A model generated the notes under the pieces. The model ran no database searches and was not told the DNA's origin. It worked only from the letters and a program-made list of their open reading frames with translations. This document shows, one piece after another, positions 1-8,456 of a stretch of DNA of 42,505 nucleotides. The stretch is from Nitrospirota bacterium (lineage in GTDB: Bacteria > Nitrospirota > Thermodesulfovibrionia > Thermodesulfovibrionales > UBA6898), in the NCBI GenBank assembly GCA_016235245.1, contig JACRLO010000003.1:6362-48866 (forward strand). Direction: 5' to 3'. Both the position numbers and the translations under genes were made by a program. Position 1 is the first letter of the stretch; each line of letters starts with the position of its first letter.

Positions 1-162
1 GCCGGCCATATATCGTTCGACAAGCCGAATATCATCATCCATCTGTATTCTTAGACCCCTCAGACAGGAAAAGGTTTAAACAAATAAAGCGGCCTTCTCA
101 GAGACCTGCTATAGCTGTTATTGTTTATGGGACGCGGCAGGAAACATCTTGAAAAAATAAAA

Positions 163-200
163 GGCAGGGGAAAGACTGGATAAACAGCCTTTCCCCTGCC
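163..200 (-). terminator. Rho-independent terminator of the hem/ppi/ydcH gene run
   Basis: A perfect 12-bp stem (163-174 paired with 189-200, starting GGCAGGGG) encloses a 14-nt loop. On the minus strand it is followed by a U-rich tract (151-162, mostly T on that strand). It lies about 28 bases past the stop of the ydcH-like gene and so closes the minus-strand run of genes. Confidence 0.85.
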
Positions 201-227
201 TCGATACGATCACGTTTTTTTGATGAT

Positions 228-458
228 CTAACTGTCCGGATGGGCCTTCTTATAATCCCTCACCATTTCAGCCATCTTATCTTTAAGGTGAAGCTTTCTC
301 TTTGCCAGCTTCTTGCGATCGAGGTCTTCCTCAGGCGTCAGGTAGACTTTCTTGTCAACTTCTATAAGCTGCATATCAAGGTCGTGGTGCTCATCACTCA
401 CTTTTCTGAACTCCTCGTTCTCCTGCGAAAGCTTAGCCATGATCTCCTGTTCTTTCAC
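228..458 (-). CDS. YdcH/DUF465 family small protein
   Basis: A 76-residue, highly charged, all-helical protein matching the DUF465/YdcH pattern: an N-terminal helix with a 'DEHHDL' segment, a short turn with 'TPEED', then a Lys-rich helix 'KKLAKRKLHLKDKM'. Family members are short two-helix proteins of unknown function. The start is GTG (456-458), preceded on the minus strand by a strong GGAGG about 7 nt upstream. It lies 12 nt after the cytoplasmic cyclophilin gene and is the last gene before the terminator at 163-200, so it is probably cotranscribed with the cyclophilins. No signal peptide or membrane segment is seen. Confidence 0.8.
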   Translation of the reverse strand: MKEQEIMAKLSQENEEFRKVSDEHHDLDMQLIEVDKKVYLTPEEDLDRKKLAKRKLHLKDKMAEMVRDYKKAHPDS

Positions 459-470
459 CTTTGCCTCCTC

Positions 471-956
471 CTATTTCTCTATGATTTTGACCGTCATCTC
501 CACTCTTTCATTAGGGTTGTCTCTCGCATCCCTGGGCTGGTTCACGATCTGATCGACAACATCCATGCCGGATACTACCTCGCCAAATACGGTGTACTGT
601 CTGTCAAGAAACGAAGAATCCTTCACACAGATAAAAAACTGGGAACCTGCGCTATCAGGATTTGCTGACCGGGCCATCGAGAGGACGCCGCGTTTGTGAG
701 GCTTATCACTAAATTCGGCCTTGACCGTATGGCCAGGGCCTCCCATGCCATGACTGGATTTATCAAGATTCCTGGAGTTCGGGTCTCCGCCCTGGATCAT
801 GAACCCCGGAATTACGCGATGAAAGGTCGTATTGTCGTAAAAACCCTTCCGGGCAAGCTCGATAAAATTGTTCACATGATTTGGGGCTATCTCCGGGAAG
901 AACTTCAATTCAACTGCACCAAATTTTGTTTCAATAACTGCATGCGTATCTGCCAT
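471..956 (-). CDS. Peptidyl-prolyl cis-trans isomerase, cyclophilin type (cytoplasmic)
   Basis: A 161-residue single-domain cyclophilin that catalyses cis-trans isomerisation of Xaa-Pro bonds. The active-site signature is present: 'FHRVIPGFMIQGGDP' carries the catalytic Arg and Gln, and 'SAGSQFFICV' the hydrophobic pocket. The length is that of a bare catalytic domain, and there is no signal peptide, so it should act in the cytoplasm. It follows a paralogous exported cyclophilin by 40 nt; the two share a 28-bp exact nucleotide repeat over the SAGSQFFIC region, which points to tandem duplication. The ATG at 954-956 has a strong AGGAGG site upstream. The generic symbol ppi would apply, but the exact orthologue is not resolved. 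Confidence 0.93.
   Translation of the reverse strand: MADTHAVIETKFGAVELKFFPEIAPNHVNNFIELARKGFYDNTTFHRVIPGFMIQGGDPNSRNLDKSSHGMGGPGHTVKAEFSDKPHKRGVLSMARSANPDSAGSQFFICVKDSSFLDRQYTVFGEVVSGMDVVDQIVNQPRDARDNPNERVEMTVKIIEK
628..655. repeat. 28-bp direct repeat, copy 1 (inside cytoplasmic cyclophilin)
   Basis: Identical over 28 bases to 1175-1202. It encodes the conserved cyclophilin segment around AGSQFFIC, so it is paralogous coding sequence and not a mobile repeat. Confidence 0.9.
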
Positions 957-996
957 TCCTTCTTCTCCTCCTACTCAATCGTTAGCCTCTCTGGTA

Positions 997-1614
997 TCAG
1001 GGCTTTTCCTCGATCACTTTGATTTTGATCTCTACCCGTTCGTTCGGATTGTTGGTACGCCGATCCTGGGGCAGCGTTGCGATCTTGTCCGCCACTTCCA
1101 TGCCGCTCAGGACCTCGCCGAAGACGGTATATTGTCCGTCAAGTATAGCCTGCTGCCTCGGGTCCATATCAAAGCAGATAAAAAACTGGGAACCTGCGCT
1201 ATTTGGATCGCTCATCCGGGCCATCGAAACGATGCCGCGTTTGTGAGGTTTCTTATTGAATTCAGCCTTGATCGTATATCCCGGCCCTCCTGTACCGTAG
1301 GCTGCACGCCTCGCCGGGTCCTTGCTGATCGGATCGCCGCCCTGGATCATAAAGCCTGCCATGACACGGTGAAATACTGTCCCGTCATAAAATCCGCTCT
1401 TTGCGAGTTCAAGAAAATTCTTTACATGCCCGGGCGCAACATCGGGGAAAAACTTCAGGGTCATATTGCCGAATTTTGTCTCGATGACCACCCTGGTTGC
1501 GGCCATTTTCTTTACTTCCTCTTTCGTAGCCGTGACAGATTTCACCTCTGCCGACACGGCTGCGGCATACATGCAGACGCAGAAAACCACCAATACATAC
1601 AAAACTCTTTTCAT
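997..1614 (-). CDS. Peptidyl-prolyl cis-trans isomerase, cyclophilin type (exported)
   Basis: A 205-residue cyclophilin with an N-terminal signal peptide: 'MKR', a hydrophobic core of about 15 residues, then a probable AxA-type cleavage site near residue 22 ('VSAEV'). The catalytic domain starts near residue 42 and carries 'FHRVMAGFMIQGGDP' and 'SAGSQFFICF'. The product should help fold proteins in the periplasm. It is the upstream partner of the cytoplasmic cyclophilin gene. A promoter-like pair (1676-1704) overlaps the end of hemG, so the cyclophilin/ydcH genes may be expressed apart from the heme genes. The ATG is preceded by AAGGAGAG. Confidence 0.93.
   Translation of the reverse strand: MKRVLYVLVVFCVCMYAAAVSAEVKSVTATKEEVKKMAATRVVIETKFGNMTLKFFPDVAPGHVKNFLELAKSGFYDGTVFHRVMAGFMIQGGDPISKDPARRAAYGTGGPGYTIKAEFNKKPHKRGIVSMARMSDPNSAGSQFFICFDMDPRQQAILDGQYTVFGEVLSGMEVADKIATLPQDRRTNNPNERVEIKIKVIEEKP
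1175..1202. repeat. 28-bp direct repeat, copy 2 (inside exported cyclophilin)
   Basis: Exact match to 628-655. Both copies encode the same conserved active-site stretch in the two tandem cyclophilins. Confidence 0.9.
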
Positions 1615-1675
1615 GCGAATTGCTCTCCTTGTCCAGATAGTCCTGAATAATGCAGAAAATTCATATAGTGTCCCT

Positions 1676-1704
1676 ATTGTAGCTCATTCAGGCAGATTCC
1701 TCAA
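1676..1704 (-). promoter_or_regulatory. Predicted promoter of the cyclophilin-ydcH genes
   Basis: On the minus strand, TTGAGG (1699-1704) is separated by 17 bases from TACAAT (1676-1681). The -35 box lies inside the last codons of hemG. The predicted start leaves an untranslated leader of about 55 nt before the exported cyclophilin. Confidence 0.5.
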
Positions 1705-3058
1705 TAATCTTTTCTGCAAGCTTTGCCGAGTTCTCAATGCAGTCATTGACACTGATGCCGCGGTAGGCATTGCCCGTCAGGTAAAGGTTCTTCTGCTTTG
1801 CCAGTATCGCGTCAATGTTCCTCAGCCGCTCGGTATGTCCCACGGTGTACTGGGGGATTGCCATCTCGTGCCGGTATATGCGCACAAAATCAGGAGCAGC
1901 GGTGATCTTGATGATATCAGACAGTTCCTTTCTGATCGTCGCCAGCAATTGCGGTTCGGGCTGCATGGCAAGGTCAGAGGCCCTCGCACCACCAACCATG
2001 ACCCGTAAAAGCGCATATCCTTCCGGCGCCCTGTTTTGGAAGATGCTGGAGTCATAGAGCGTACCCAGAATCTTCCGTTTTTCGCGGGATGGAATGAGAT
2101 ACCCAAAGGCATCGAGGTCTGCCGTGAACTTATCTTTCTTATATCCGAGACAGGCAACGGAGACCGAGGGATACGGTATTTCAGATAACGTGTTGGAGAG
2201 TTTTTTGTCGATATTTTTCATCATCTCTGAAGCCGCATATGCGGGTGAGGCAACAATGACCGTCTCTGCCTCAAAGGAAGAGCTGTCGGCAAAATGAATG
2301 GTATAACTGCTGCCTTTTTTTTCGATCGAGACCGCCCGGTAACCGAGACGGAGCCTGTCACCGAGAACCGCCTTGAGAGTTCGGATCAGTTCTCCCATAC
2401 CGTCAAAGAATGAAGTAAGTATGCCGGCCGGCCCAGCTCCGACCTTTTCAGATGATCCCTGTTTTTTCTTTTCCTGCTGGAGTTTCAGCATGCCCCGGAT
2501 GAGACCGCCGTATTTCTTTTCCAGGTCATAGACTCTGGGAAAGCATGCCCTGAGGCTCAGGGTCTCAGGATTTCCGGCATAAATGCCGGACGCCATGGGA
2601 TCGATCAGTTTCTCATAGGCCTCTCTGCCCAACCTTCTCCGCGCAAACTCTGCAAGGGTCTCTTCTTCCTTTGCATTCCCTGCAATGAACGGTTCAGCCA
2701 TGACCCTCAACCTGCCCGGCAGACTCAGGAGTTTCGAAAAGAGAAATGCCGGCGGAGACTCAGGCAGCCGATGAAGCACTCCGTTTGAGAAGATAAACCG
2801 CTTCCGTGATGCATCGTTGCTGCGCATGGGCTCAAGAGCCAGTTTCTTTGAAAGTTCGAGCGTCTTCGGCTTATTGTCAAGAAAACCGTTCACCCCCCAT
2901 TCACAGAGAAAACCCTCTGCCTTGTCCGACCATATTTTCCCGCCGGGCCGCTGCTCAGCTTCAAAAATCGTTATATCAGCTTCGGCGTCTTTTTCAAGAA
3001 GAAACCAGGCAAGCGAAAGCCCTGATATGCCGCCACCGATAATCGCTATTCTTTCCAT
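1688..3058 (-). CDS. hemG: Protoporphyrinogen oxidase (HemG/HemY flavoprotein type)
   Basis: A 456-residue flavoprotein of the oxygen-dependent PPOX family, oxidising protoporphyrinogen IX to protoporphyrin IX. An N-terminal Rossmann FAD motif 'IAIIGGGISGLSLAW' (residues 4-18) is followed by an acidic strand end and 'GGKIWS'. The C-terminal FAD-contact segment 'LYLTGNAYRGISVNDCI' is typical of HemY-type PPOX. Databases often call this bacterial type hemG although it is not the flavodoxin-like E. coli HemG. The start overlaps the end of hemH by 13 nt and has a good GGAGG site. It is the last heme gene of the cluster. Although the family is called oxygen-dependent, members occur in anaerobes with other electron acceptors, so no oxygen requirement can be read from the sequence. 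Confidence 0.93.
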   Translation of the reverse strand: MERIAIIGGGISGLSLAWFLLEKDAEADITIFEAEQRPGGKIWSDKAEGFLCEWGVNGFLDNKPKTLELSKKLALEPMRSNDASRKRFIFSNGVLHRLPESPPAFLFSKLLSLPGRLRVMAEPFIAGNAKEEETLAEFARRRLGREAYEKLIDPMASGIYAGNPETLSLRACFPRVYDLEKKYGGLIRGMLKLQQEKKKQGSSEKVGAGPAGILTSFFDGMGELIRTLKAVLGDRLRLGYRAVSIEKKGSSYTIHFADSSSFEAETVIVASPAYAASEMMKNIDKKLSNTLSEIPYPSVSVACLGYKKDKFTADLDAFGYLIPSREKRKILGTLYDSSIFQNRAPEGYALLRVMVGGARASDLAMQPEPQLLATIRKELSDIIKITAAPDFVRIYRHEMAIPQYTVGHTERLRNIDAILAKQKNLYLTGNAYRGISVNDCIENSAKLAEKIIEESA

Positions 3059-4071
3059 CCTGCCTCCTCCATTCCGTGAACAACAATATCAGCCAGAGCT
3101 GAAATAAACGTCGGCGAGAGGTTCAAAGATTCTGCCCGCTCAAGCCGTATGCCAAGCAATGCTGCCATCTCCCGGTAAAGCATATCAATTTCATACAGGG
3201 TCTCAATATGGTCAGAAACAAAGCTGATCGGGACCGCAAGGACGTTCTTTATCCCCTTTGAGGCCATCTCCTCAAGCATCTGCTCGGTAGAGGGCTCCAG
3301 CCAGGCCACAGGTCCGCTCTTTGACTGATACGAGAGTTTCCAGGGATTGCCGAACCTCGCGGTCACCGCTTTTATCGTTGCCATGATATGGTCTACATAG
3401 GGATCACCTTCATCCACAAACTTCTTCGGAAGACTATGTGCGCTGAAAAGCAGATGCACGTCTGTTGGCTTGATCCCAGGAGTCAGGGATGAAGAACAAA
3501 ATAGTGCCAGCCCCTTCGCTATCTTTTCTGCAAGCGCATCGATATAACGCGGCTGATCGTACCAGGACATGATATGATGGGTTCTGATCGACGGGTAGGC
3601 GGTCAAAACCCTCCTGAGTTCAGAAAGCGACGATGCGGTAGTTGCGACAGAGTAGTGGGGATAGAGACTGAGAACCACGACCTTATCAATACCTTCTGCA
3701 GAAATACGACTGACCGCATCTTTGGTAAAGGGATGCCAGTATCGCATGCCGACAACGACCTTGAATTCTGTCTTACGGCCATGGGAGGCTGACTCCTCAT
3801 TCAACGATGTTTCAAGGGCCTTTGCCTGATCATCCGTAATTTCCCTGATCGGTGATTTTCCCCCAATGAGCGCATAGGCAGCCTTTGTCTTGGCTGACCG
3901 CAGGGAGGAGATCAAAAAAGCAAGAGGCTTCTGAAGAAACACCGGACCAAGTCTTATGATCTCTCTGTCGGAAAAGAGGTTGTACAAAAAAGGCTGAACA
4001 GCCGCAAGTGAATCAGGGCCACCGAGATTGAGGAGCAGAACTCCAATGGAACGCTTCGTAGCCGCTTCCAA
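3046..4071 (-). CDS. hemH: Ferrochelatase
   Basis: A 341-residue protein that inserts Fe2+ into protoporphyrin IX. It shows the N-terminal 'VLLLNLGGPDSL', the 'VGMRYWHPF' segment, the catalytic-histidine motif 'LFSAHSLPKKF' and the C-terminal 'PISFVSDHIETLYEID' with the conserved His and Glu. Length is normal for bacterial ferrochelatases. The start is TTG (4069-4071), two bases after the stop of the HD-GYP regulator, so translation is probably coupled. Its end overlaps hemG. With hemE and hemG it gives the classical protoporphyrin route to protoheme, but it is separated from hemE by a two-component system. Confidence 0.95.
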   Translation of the reverse strand: MEAATKRSIGVLLLNLGGPDSLAAVQPFLYNLFSDREIIRLGPVFLQKPLAFLISSLRSAKTKAAYALIGGKSPIREITDDQAKALETSLNEESASHGRKTEFKVVVGMRYWHPFTKDAVSRISAEGIDKVVVLSLYPHYSVATTASSLSELRRVLTAYPSIRTHHIMSWYDQPRYIDALAEKIAKGLALFCSSSLTPGIKPTDVHLLFSAHSLPKKFVDEGDPYVDHIMATIKAVTARFGNPWKLSYQSKSGPVAWLEPSTEQMLEEMASKGIKNVLAVPISFVSDHIETLYEIDMLYREMAALLGIRLERAESLNLSPTFISALADIVVHGMEEAGWKE

Positions 4072-4073
4072 GG

Positions 4074-5168
4074 TCAGTCTTGATATCCTTCAAATATTCG
4101 GTCAAATTCGTCTGCAGCTTCGGCAAAGACATCGAGAATCCTGGGGTCAAAATGCTCAGGTTTCGTCCGGCCATCACCTTTCACGATAATGTTAAAGGCC
4201 TGTTCATGACTGAAGGGCGGCTTGTAGGGACGCTTGGACCGAAGCGAGTCATACTGATCGACGATATTCATGATCCTTCCCATAAGGGGAATATCCTCAC
4301 CCTTGAGCCCTCGCGGATAACCGGTCCCATCCCATCGCTCATGATGCGTGAGAGCCACCACCTCTGCAGCAGAGAGGAATTCAGAAGAAGACTTTGAGAG
4401 TATCCTGGCGCCGATGGTCGTATGCGACTTGATAATTTCGAACTCCTCAGGCGTCAGCTTTCCCGGTTTCAGAAGAATATTGTCCGGAATTCCGATCTTG
4501 CCGATATCGTGCATAGGGCCTGCGTAAAAAATGGTCTCGCAAAAATCGCCCGCCTGCCCCAACTGCTCGGCCAGGATCCTGCAATAATAACTTATGCGTT
4601 TGATATGCGTTGCAGTATCCTCGTCCTTGAACTCGGCAGCAAGAGTGAGCCGATGGATCGTCTCGATATAGCTGCTTTTTATCTCCTGGTGGGCAGATTC
4701 GATATCGTCCATTGCAATCTGCAGCTCATAGGTCCTGTTCCTGACTTCCTGCTCAAGCCGCTGATTATGGCTGAGCATGAAGTCCTCATAATCCTTGATT
4801 CTCAGCAGATTTTTTACCCGGAGGATCAATTCGATTCTATCGATCGGTTTGGTCAGAAATTCATTCGCCGAGACCTCAAGCCCCCTCAGCTTTGATTCTC
4901 TGTCACTGAGTGCGGTAACGATCACAACCGGGATGTTTGCCGTTTCAGCGTCGTTCTTGATCAGACTGCAGGCCTCGTATCCGTCCATGTCGGGCATCAT
5001 GATGTCCAGCAGCACCAGGTCAGGGAAAAGAGCCTTTACCTTCTCGACCGCCTCCCTGCCGTTTGAGGCTGTTTCGGCCTCATATCCCTCTGCCCTCAAG
5101 AGGGAACTGAGCAGCTTGACATTCTGCTCTTCGTCGTCGACCACCAGAATTTTCTTTTTATCTCCCAT
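4074..5168 (-). CDS. Response regulator with HD-GYP domain (predicted cyclic-di-GMP phosphodiesterase)
   Basis: A 364-residue RpfG-like protein. The receiver domain (about 5-120) has the acidic pair DD near residue 11, the phospho-acceptor Asp55 in 'LVLLDIMMPD' and Lys108. A coiled linker (about 125-165) leads to an HD-GYP domain with His188, the His220-Asp221 pair in 'GPMHDIGKIGIPD', the 'HHERWDGTGYP' signature (275-285) and 'DQYDSL' near 304. All the metal-binding and GYP residues expected for c-di-GMP hydrolysis are visible. It lies 53 nt downstream of the sensor kinase and 2 nt before hemH, so it should be made together with heme enzymes. No output DNA-binding domain is present. Confidence 0.93.
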   Translation of the reverse strand: MGDKKKILVVDDEEQNVKLLSSLLRAEGYEAETASNGREAVEKVKALFPDLVLLDIMMPDMDGYEACSLIKNDAETANIPVVIVTALSDRESKLRGLEVSANEFLTKPIDRIELILRVKNLLRIKDYEDFMLSHNQRLEQEVRNRTYELQIAMDDIESAHQEIKSSYIETIHRLTLAAEFKDEDTATHIKRISYYCRILAEQLGQAGDFCETIFYAGPMHDIGKIGIPDNILLKPGKLTPEEFEIIKSHTTIGARILSKSSSEFLSAAEVVALTHHERWDGTGYPRGLKGEDIPLMGRIMNIVDQYDSLRSKRPYKPPFSHEQAFNIIVKGDGRTKPEHFDPRILDVFAEAADEFDRIFEGYQD

Positions 5169-5221
5169 AGACCATGCCTTCCTTCACGCCGCATCTCCCC
5201 GATTCTTCTAAGCCTACCATG

Positions 5222-7378
5222 TCAGGGCCGCTGTGGCAATACGAAAATAAACCTGTTGCCGGCGGACAATCCATCATCAGGGGACTCTGCCGGCACCCCC
5301 TCGGCCCATATCCTGCCCCCATGGAGTTCCACATACCTTTTGCTCAGGAGAAGTCCTACATTGTCCTGTTTTCTCTCAATCGTGGTATCAAATTGTTTAT
5401 AGGGATCAAAGAACCTCACGCGCTCTGTATCGGTTATAGCCGGACGAGAATCCGTGATCGCGACCTTAATGCAATCCCGCTCAGGAAGCAACGGCAACCG
5501 ATCGGCCGTCGCAGATGCTTCCTGATTGCCGGAAATATCAGCAGGGCTGCAGCTTACCCGGGCAGTCTCTATCAGGATAGTCCCCTTGTCAGGCGTTGCA
5601 TTAATAGCATCCGTAAGCAGGTTTACAAAGACCTGTTTGATTTTGCTTTCGTCAACGGTCAATAATCGTGCATCCTCGGCGACGGTTACGGATATGTCTA
5701 TCCGGTGTTTTTTTGCCTTCTCCCGAAAGATATAGAGGGCATTGTTCATGATATCGCTGATATTGTATTCGCCATAACAAAGCTCTATACCGCCCGTCTC
5801 CATCTTGCTCAGATCCAGGACCTCATTAATCAGCTTCAGGAGCTTCAGGCCGCTTTGATAAATGTATTCAAGGTATTCCTTGTGGTCAGCCCGAATCTCA
5901 CCATAAATGCCCTGGGACATTGCTTCGGAAAACCCGATAATTGCGTTCAGAGGAGTCCGCAGGTCATGGGACATATTCGCCAGGAAGGCGGACTTTGCCA
6001 TATTAGCGCTCTCGGCAAGCAATTTTGCATCTTCCAGCTCCCGGGTTCTGCTCTTGACCTTGGCGTCAAGGTCTGTCAGCAGCGTCAGATTTTCGATCGC
6101 GATCGCCGCCTGGTTTGCATAAACCTGGCATAGTTCCACCTTGTCGGGTGTAAAATAGCCGAGCTTATCACTGTAAAAATTCAGAACTCCGATAACTGCC
6201 GTGCCGCCGCAGATAAGGGGTACGGACAACATGGAGCCATATTCTTTTTTCCCCGCATCACTGAGCCACGGCGTAAATATCGGATCGTTCTTTATATCGT
6301 TGATGATCTGAGGGATATTGAGCCGGATCGCTGTACCGATTGCCCCTCTGCCGGTAGGGGAATCATCCCACGTAATGGTACTATTGTTAAGGCAGCCTTC
6401 TTCAAAGCCGGCATACGCAACCGGTGCAACACTATAATTGCCCTCGTGAAGCAGTCCGAGCCAGACCATCCTGAAGTCAAAGAGTGCCCTGGCATTTTCG
6501 CAGATCGCCTTATACAACGGCAATTCATCAGTAAACCCGACAATGGCGTTCGACGCATTATTGAGCGCCAGGACATTGTCAGAGCGCTGCCTGATTTCAT
6601 GAAAAGCGTCCTTCAGCCTGGCAGTCATCTCATTGAACCGTTCGGCAAACTGACCCATCTCGTCCTGGTTTGTCACCTCTATGCAGACATCAAAATTCCC
6701 CTTCCTGATTTCGTGCGCCGCATGGGCAAAACTTCTCAACGGTTTGACAATATTCTGCCTGATATACATGATTGTGATGATGGTTGCGGCACAGAATATT
6801 CCGAGAACGTAGAGCCTGAAAATATCGAACTTCCGGATATCTTCCTCATAATTTGCAAGAAGAAAACTCACCAGACGGTCAACATGGGCATTATACTGAT
6901 AAATCTTAGAGTCATATAAACGCAATAAATCCCTGGCATCGCTTTCAGAAACAGTGGAGGGCAACTCAATGATCTTCACAACCAGGGGTTTCATCTCACC
7001 CTGCCATTTATCGGTCACTGCATTAAAAAGGGCAAGGATTTCAGGGCTTATTAGCGGCTTCAAATCCAGTTTCTTATTGCCTTCCTTCAGGTAACGGGCA
7101 GTAGTGTCATAATTATCCAGAATCGATCTGAGTTCGTTGACAAAATCCGTCCGTTTTTTTTCATCGAGCCTTTCGACATCCCGCTCGACCAGGCGTTCGA
7201 GCATCCATGCGATCTCAAAGGGTTTGGATTTAAACTGGCCGGCAAGGTCGATACCAGCTGCTTTGCCTTTCATGTTGTGGGTAAAAACAAAGTCAGAATA
7301 GGTATCAATGGCAAGAAAGAGAAGCAGAATTATGCTGATGACAACAAACTGCCGCGTCAGCGTTCCGAAGAAATTCAT
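5222..7378 (-). CDS. Membrane sensor histidine kinase (HAMP-GAF-HisKA) with degenerate ATPase domain
   Basis: A 718-residue protein. Membrane segments lie at about 8-26 and 187-206, with a helical extracytoplasmic region between them, followed by HAMP (about 206-260), GAF (about 275-430), HisKA with His471 in 'ANMSHDLRTPLNAI', and a C-terminal HATPase-like region. The phospho-accepting helix is intact but the nucleotide-binding part is not: the N-box reads 'NLLTDAINATP' with Asp590 where Asn is expected, the G1 box reads 'DSRPAI' instead of DxGxGI, and the G2 box reads 'DNVGLLL' instead of GTGLGL. It may be an impaired kinase, a phosphatase or a scaffold. It sits between hemE and the HD-GYP regulator, its likely partner. 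Confidence 0.9.
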   Translation of the reverse strand: MNFFGTLTRQFVVISIILLLFLAIDTYSDFVFTHNMKGKAAGIDLAGQFKSKPFEIAWMLERLVERDVERLDEKKRTDFVNELRSILDNYDTTARYLKEGNKKLDLKPLISPEILALFNAVTDKWQGEMKPLVVKIIELPSTVSESDARDLLRLYDSKIYQYNAHVDRLVSFLLANYEEDIRKFDIFRLYVLGIFCAATIITIMYIRQNIVKPLRSFAHAAHEIRKGNFDVCIEVTNQDEMGQFAERFNEMTARLKDAFHEIRQRSDNVLALNNASNAIVGFTDELPLYKAICENARALFDFRMVWLGLLHEGNYSVAPVAYAGFEEGCLNNSTITWDDSPTGRGAIGTAIRLNIPQIINDIKNDPIFTPWLSDAGKKEYGSMLSVPLICGGTAVIGVLNFYSDKLGYFTPDKVELCQVYANQAAIAIENLTLLTDLDAKVKSRTRELEDAKLLAESANMAKSAFLANMSHDLRTPLNAIIGFSEAMSQGIYGEIRADHKEYLEYIYQSGLKLLKLINEVLDLSKMETGGIELCYGEYNISDIMNNALYIFREKAKKHRIDISVTVAEDARLLTVDESKIKQVFVNLLTDAINATPDKGTILIETARVSCSPADISGNQEASATADRLPLLPERDCIKVAITDSRPAITDTERVRFFDPYKQFDTTIERKQDNVGLLLSKRYVELHGGRIWAEGVPAESPDDGLSAGNRFIFVLPQRP

Positions 7379-7430
7379 GAATCGTATCTATCCTCTGCCC
7401 CTGCTCACGATACAGGAGACGTTGTGATCA

Positions 7431-8456
7431 TTACTCTTTTCTGCCGTATTTGTGCACAGCCTCAACCATAGCGATTGCATTTTCAACCGGCGTTTCTGGC
7501 AAAATACCGTGTCCAAGATTGAAAATATGCCCTCTCGCAGGTTCTGCCTTGAAAAGAATATCCTTTACCCGCTCCTCGATATGCTCCTTAGGCGCAAAGA
7601 GCACCAGAGGGTCAAGGTTTCCCTGGATCGAATATTTCTTGCCCAGTTTCTTTGCAGCCTTCGCCATGTCAACGCGCCAGTCAATACCGATGACATCAGC
7701 CCCGCATTTCTTGACGATCTTGAGCAGTCCGGAGCAGTCGTTCACAAAATAGATGACCGGCACGTCGAATTTCTTCAGCGCCTTGATCGCCGACTTCACA
7801 AACGGAAATATCATATTTTCGTAGTCATAGGGCGCAAGAATACCTGCCCAGGAATCGAAGAGCTGCACCGCCTGAGCACCTGCATTGATCTGTGCCGAGA
7901 GATATTCAATGACCGTAGCAGTAATCTTTTCCATGAGGGCCTTGAAGAGACCGGGGTTCTGATACATCATCTTCTTCGTATGCATGAAGTTCTTTGAACT
8001 GCCGCCTTCTATAATATACGTAGCAAGCGTCCAGGGCGCGCCGGAAAAACCGATAAGCGGCACCTTCAGTTCCTTCCGCAGGAGCTTTATGGTATCGAGC
8101 ACAAAAGGCATGCTGTCTTCCGTGTCAGGGATGACCAGCTTGTCAACACCTGCCTTGGTCCTGACCGGGTCTGCAAGGATAGGCCCTTTCTTGTCATGAA
8201 ACTCAAGCGGCATGCCCATCGCCTCCACCGCAATAAGGATGTCGGAAAAAAGGATCGCGGCATCAACACCAAGGATATCGACCGGCTGAAGTGTCACCTT
8301 GGCTGCAAGTTCCGGGGTTTTGCAGAGAGTCAGGAAGTCAACCTTGGAGCGCACCTCCTGGTATTCCGGCAGATACCTGCCGGCCTGTCTCATAAGCCAT
8401 ACCGGCGTATAGTCAACCTTCTCTCCACGGCATGCCCTTAAAAATGTATCGTTCAT
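7431..8456 (-). CDS. hemE: Uroporphyrinogen decarboxylase
   Basis: A 341-residue protein that decarboxylates uroporphyrinogen III to coproporphyrinogen III. The N-terminal signature '[15 protein letters not shown]' carries the substrate-binding Arg residues, followed by '[10 protein letters not shown]' with the conserved Asp and '[16 protein letters not shown]'. The C-terminal '[15 protein letters not shown]' is also typical. Length is normal. The ATG overlaps the stop of the radical SAM gene (ATGA, 8453-8456), showing translational coupling. The next gene, the sensor kinase, starts 52 nt downstream. Coproporphyrinogen oxidase (hemF or hemN) is not in the window. Confidence 0.97.
   Translation of the reverse strand: MNDTFLRACRGEKVDYTPVWLMRQAGRYLPEYQEVRSKVDFLTLCKTPELAAKVTLQPVDILGVDAAILFSDILIAVEAMGMPLEFHDKKGPILADPVRTKAGVDKLVIPDTEDSMPFVLDTIKLLRKELKVPLIGFSGAPWTLATYIIEGGSSKNFMHTKKMMYQNPGLFKALMEKITATVIEYLSAQINAGAQAVQLFDSWAGILAPYDYENMIFPFVKSAIKALKKFDVPVIYFVNDCSGLLKIVKKCGADVIGIDWRVDMAKAAKKLGKKYSIQGNLDPLVLFAPKEHIEERVKDILFKAEPARGHIFNLGHGILPETPVENAIAMVEAVHKYGRKE

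Noticed and set aside
1-54. Open frame of 17 codons ending in TAG at the window start, possibly the end of a plus-strand gene
   Set aside because: Too short to distinguish from chance. The residues (AGHISFDKPNIIIHLYS) match nothing I recognise.
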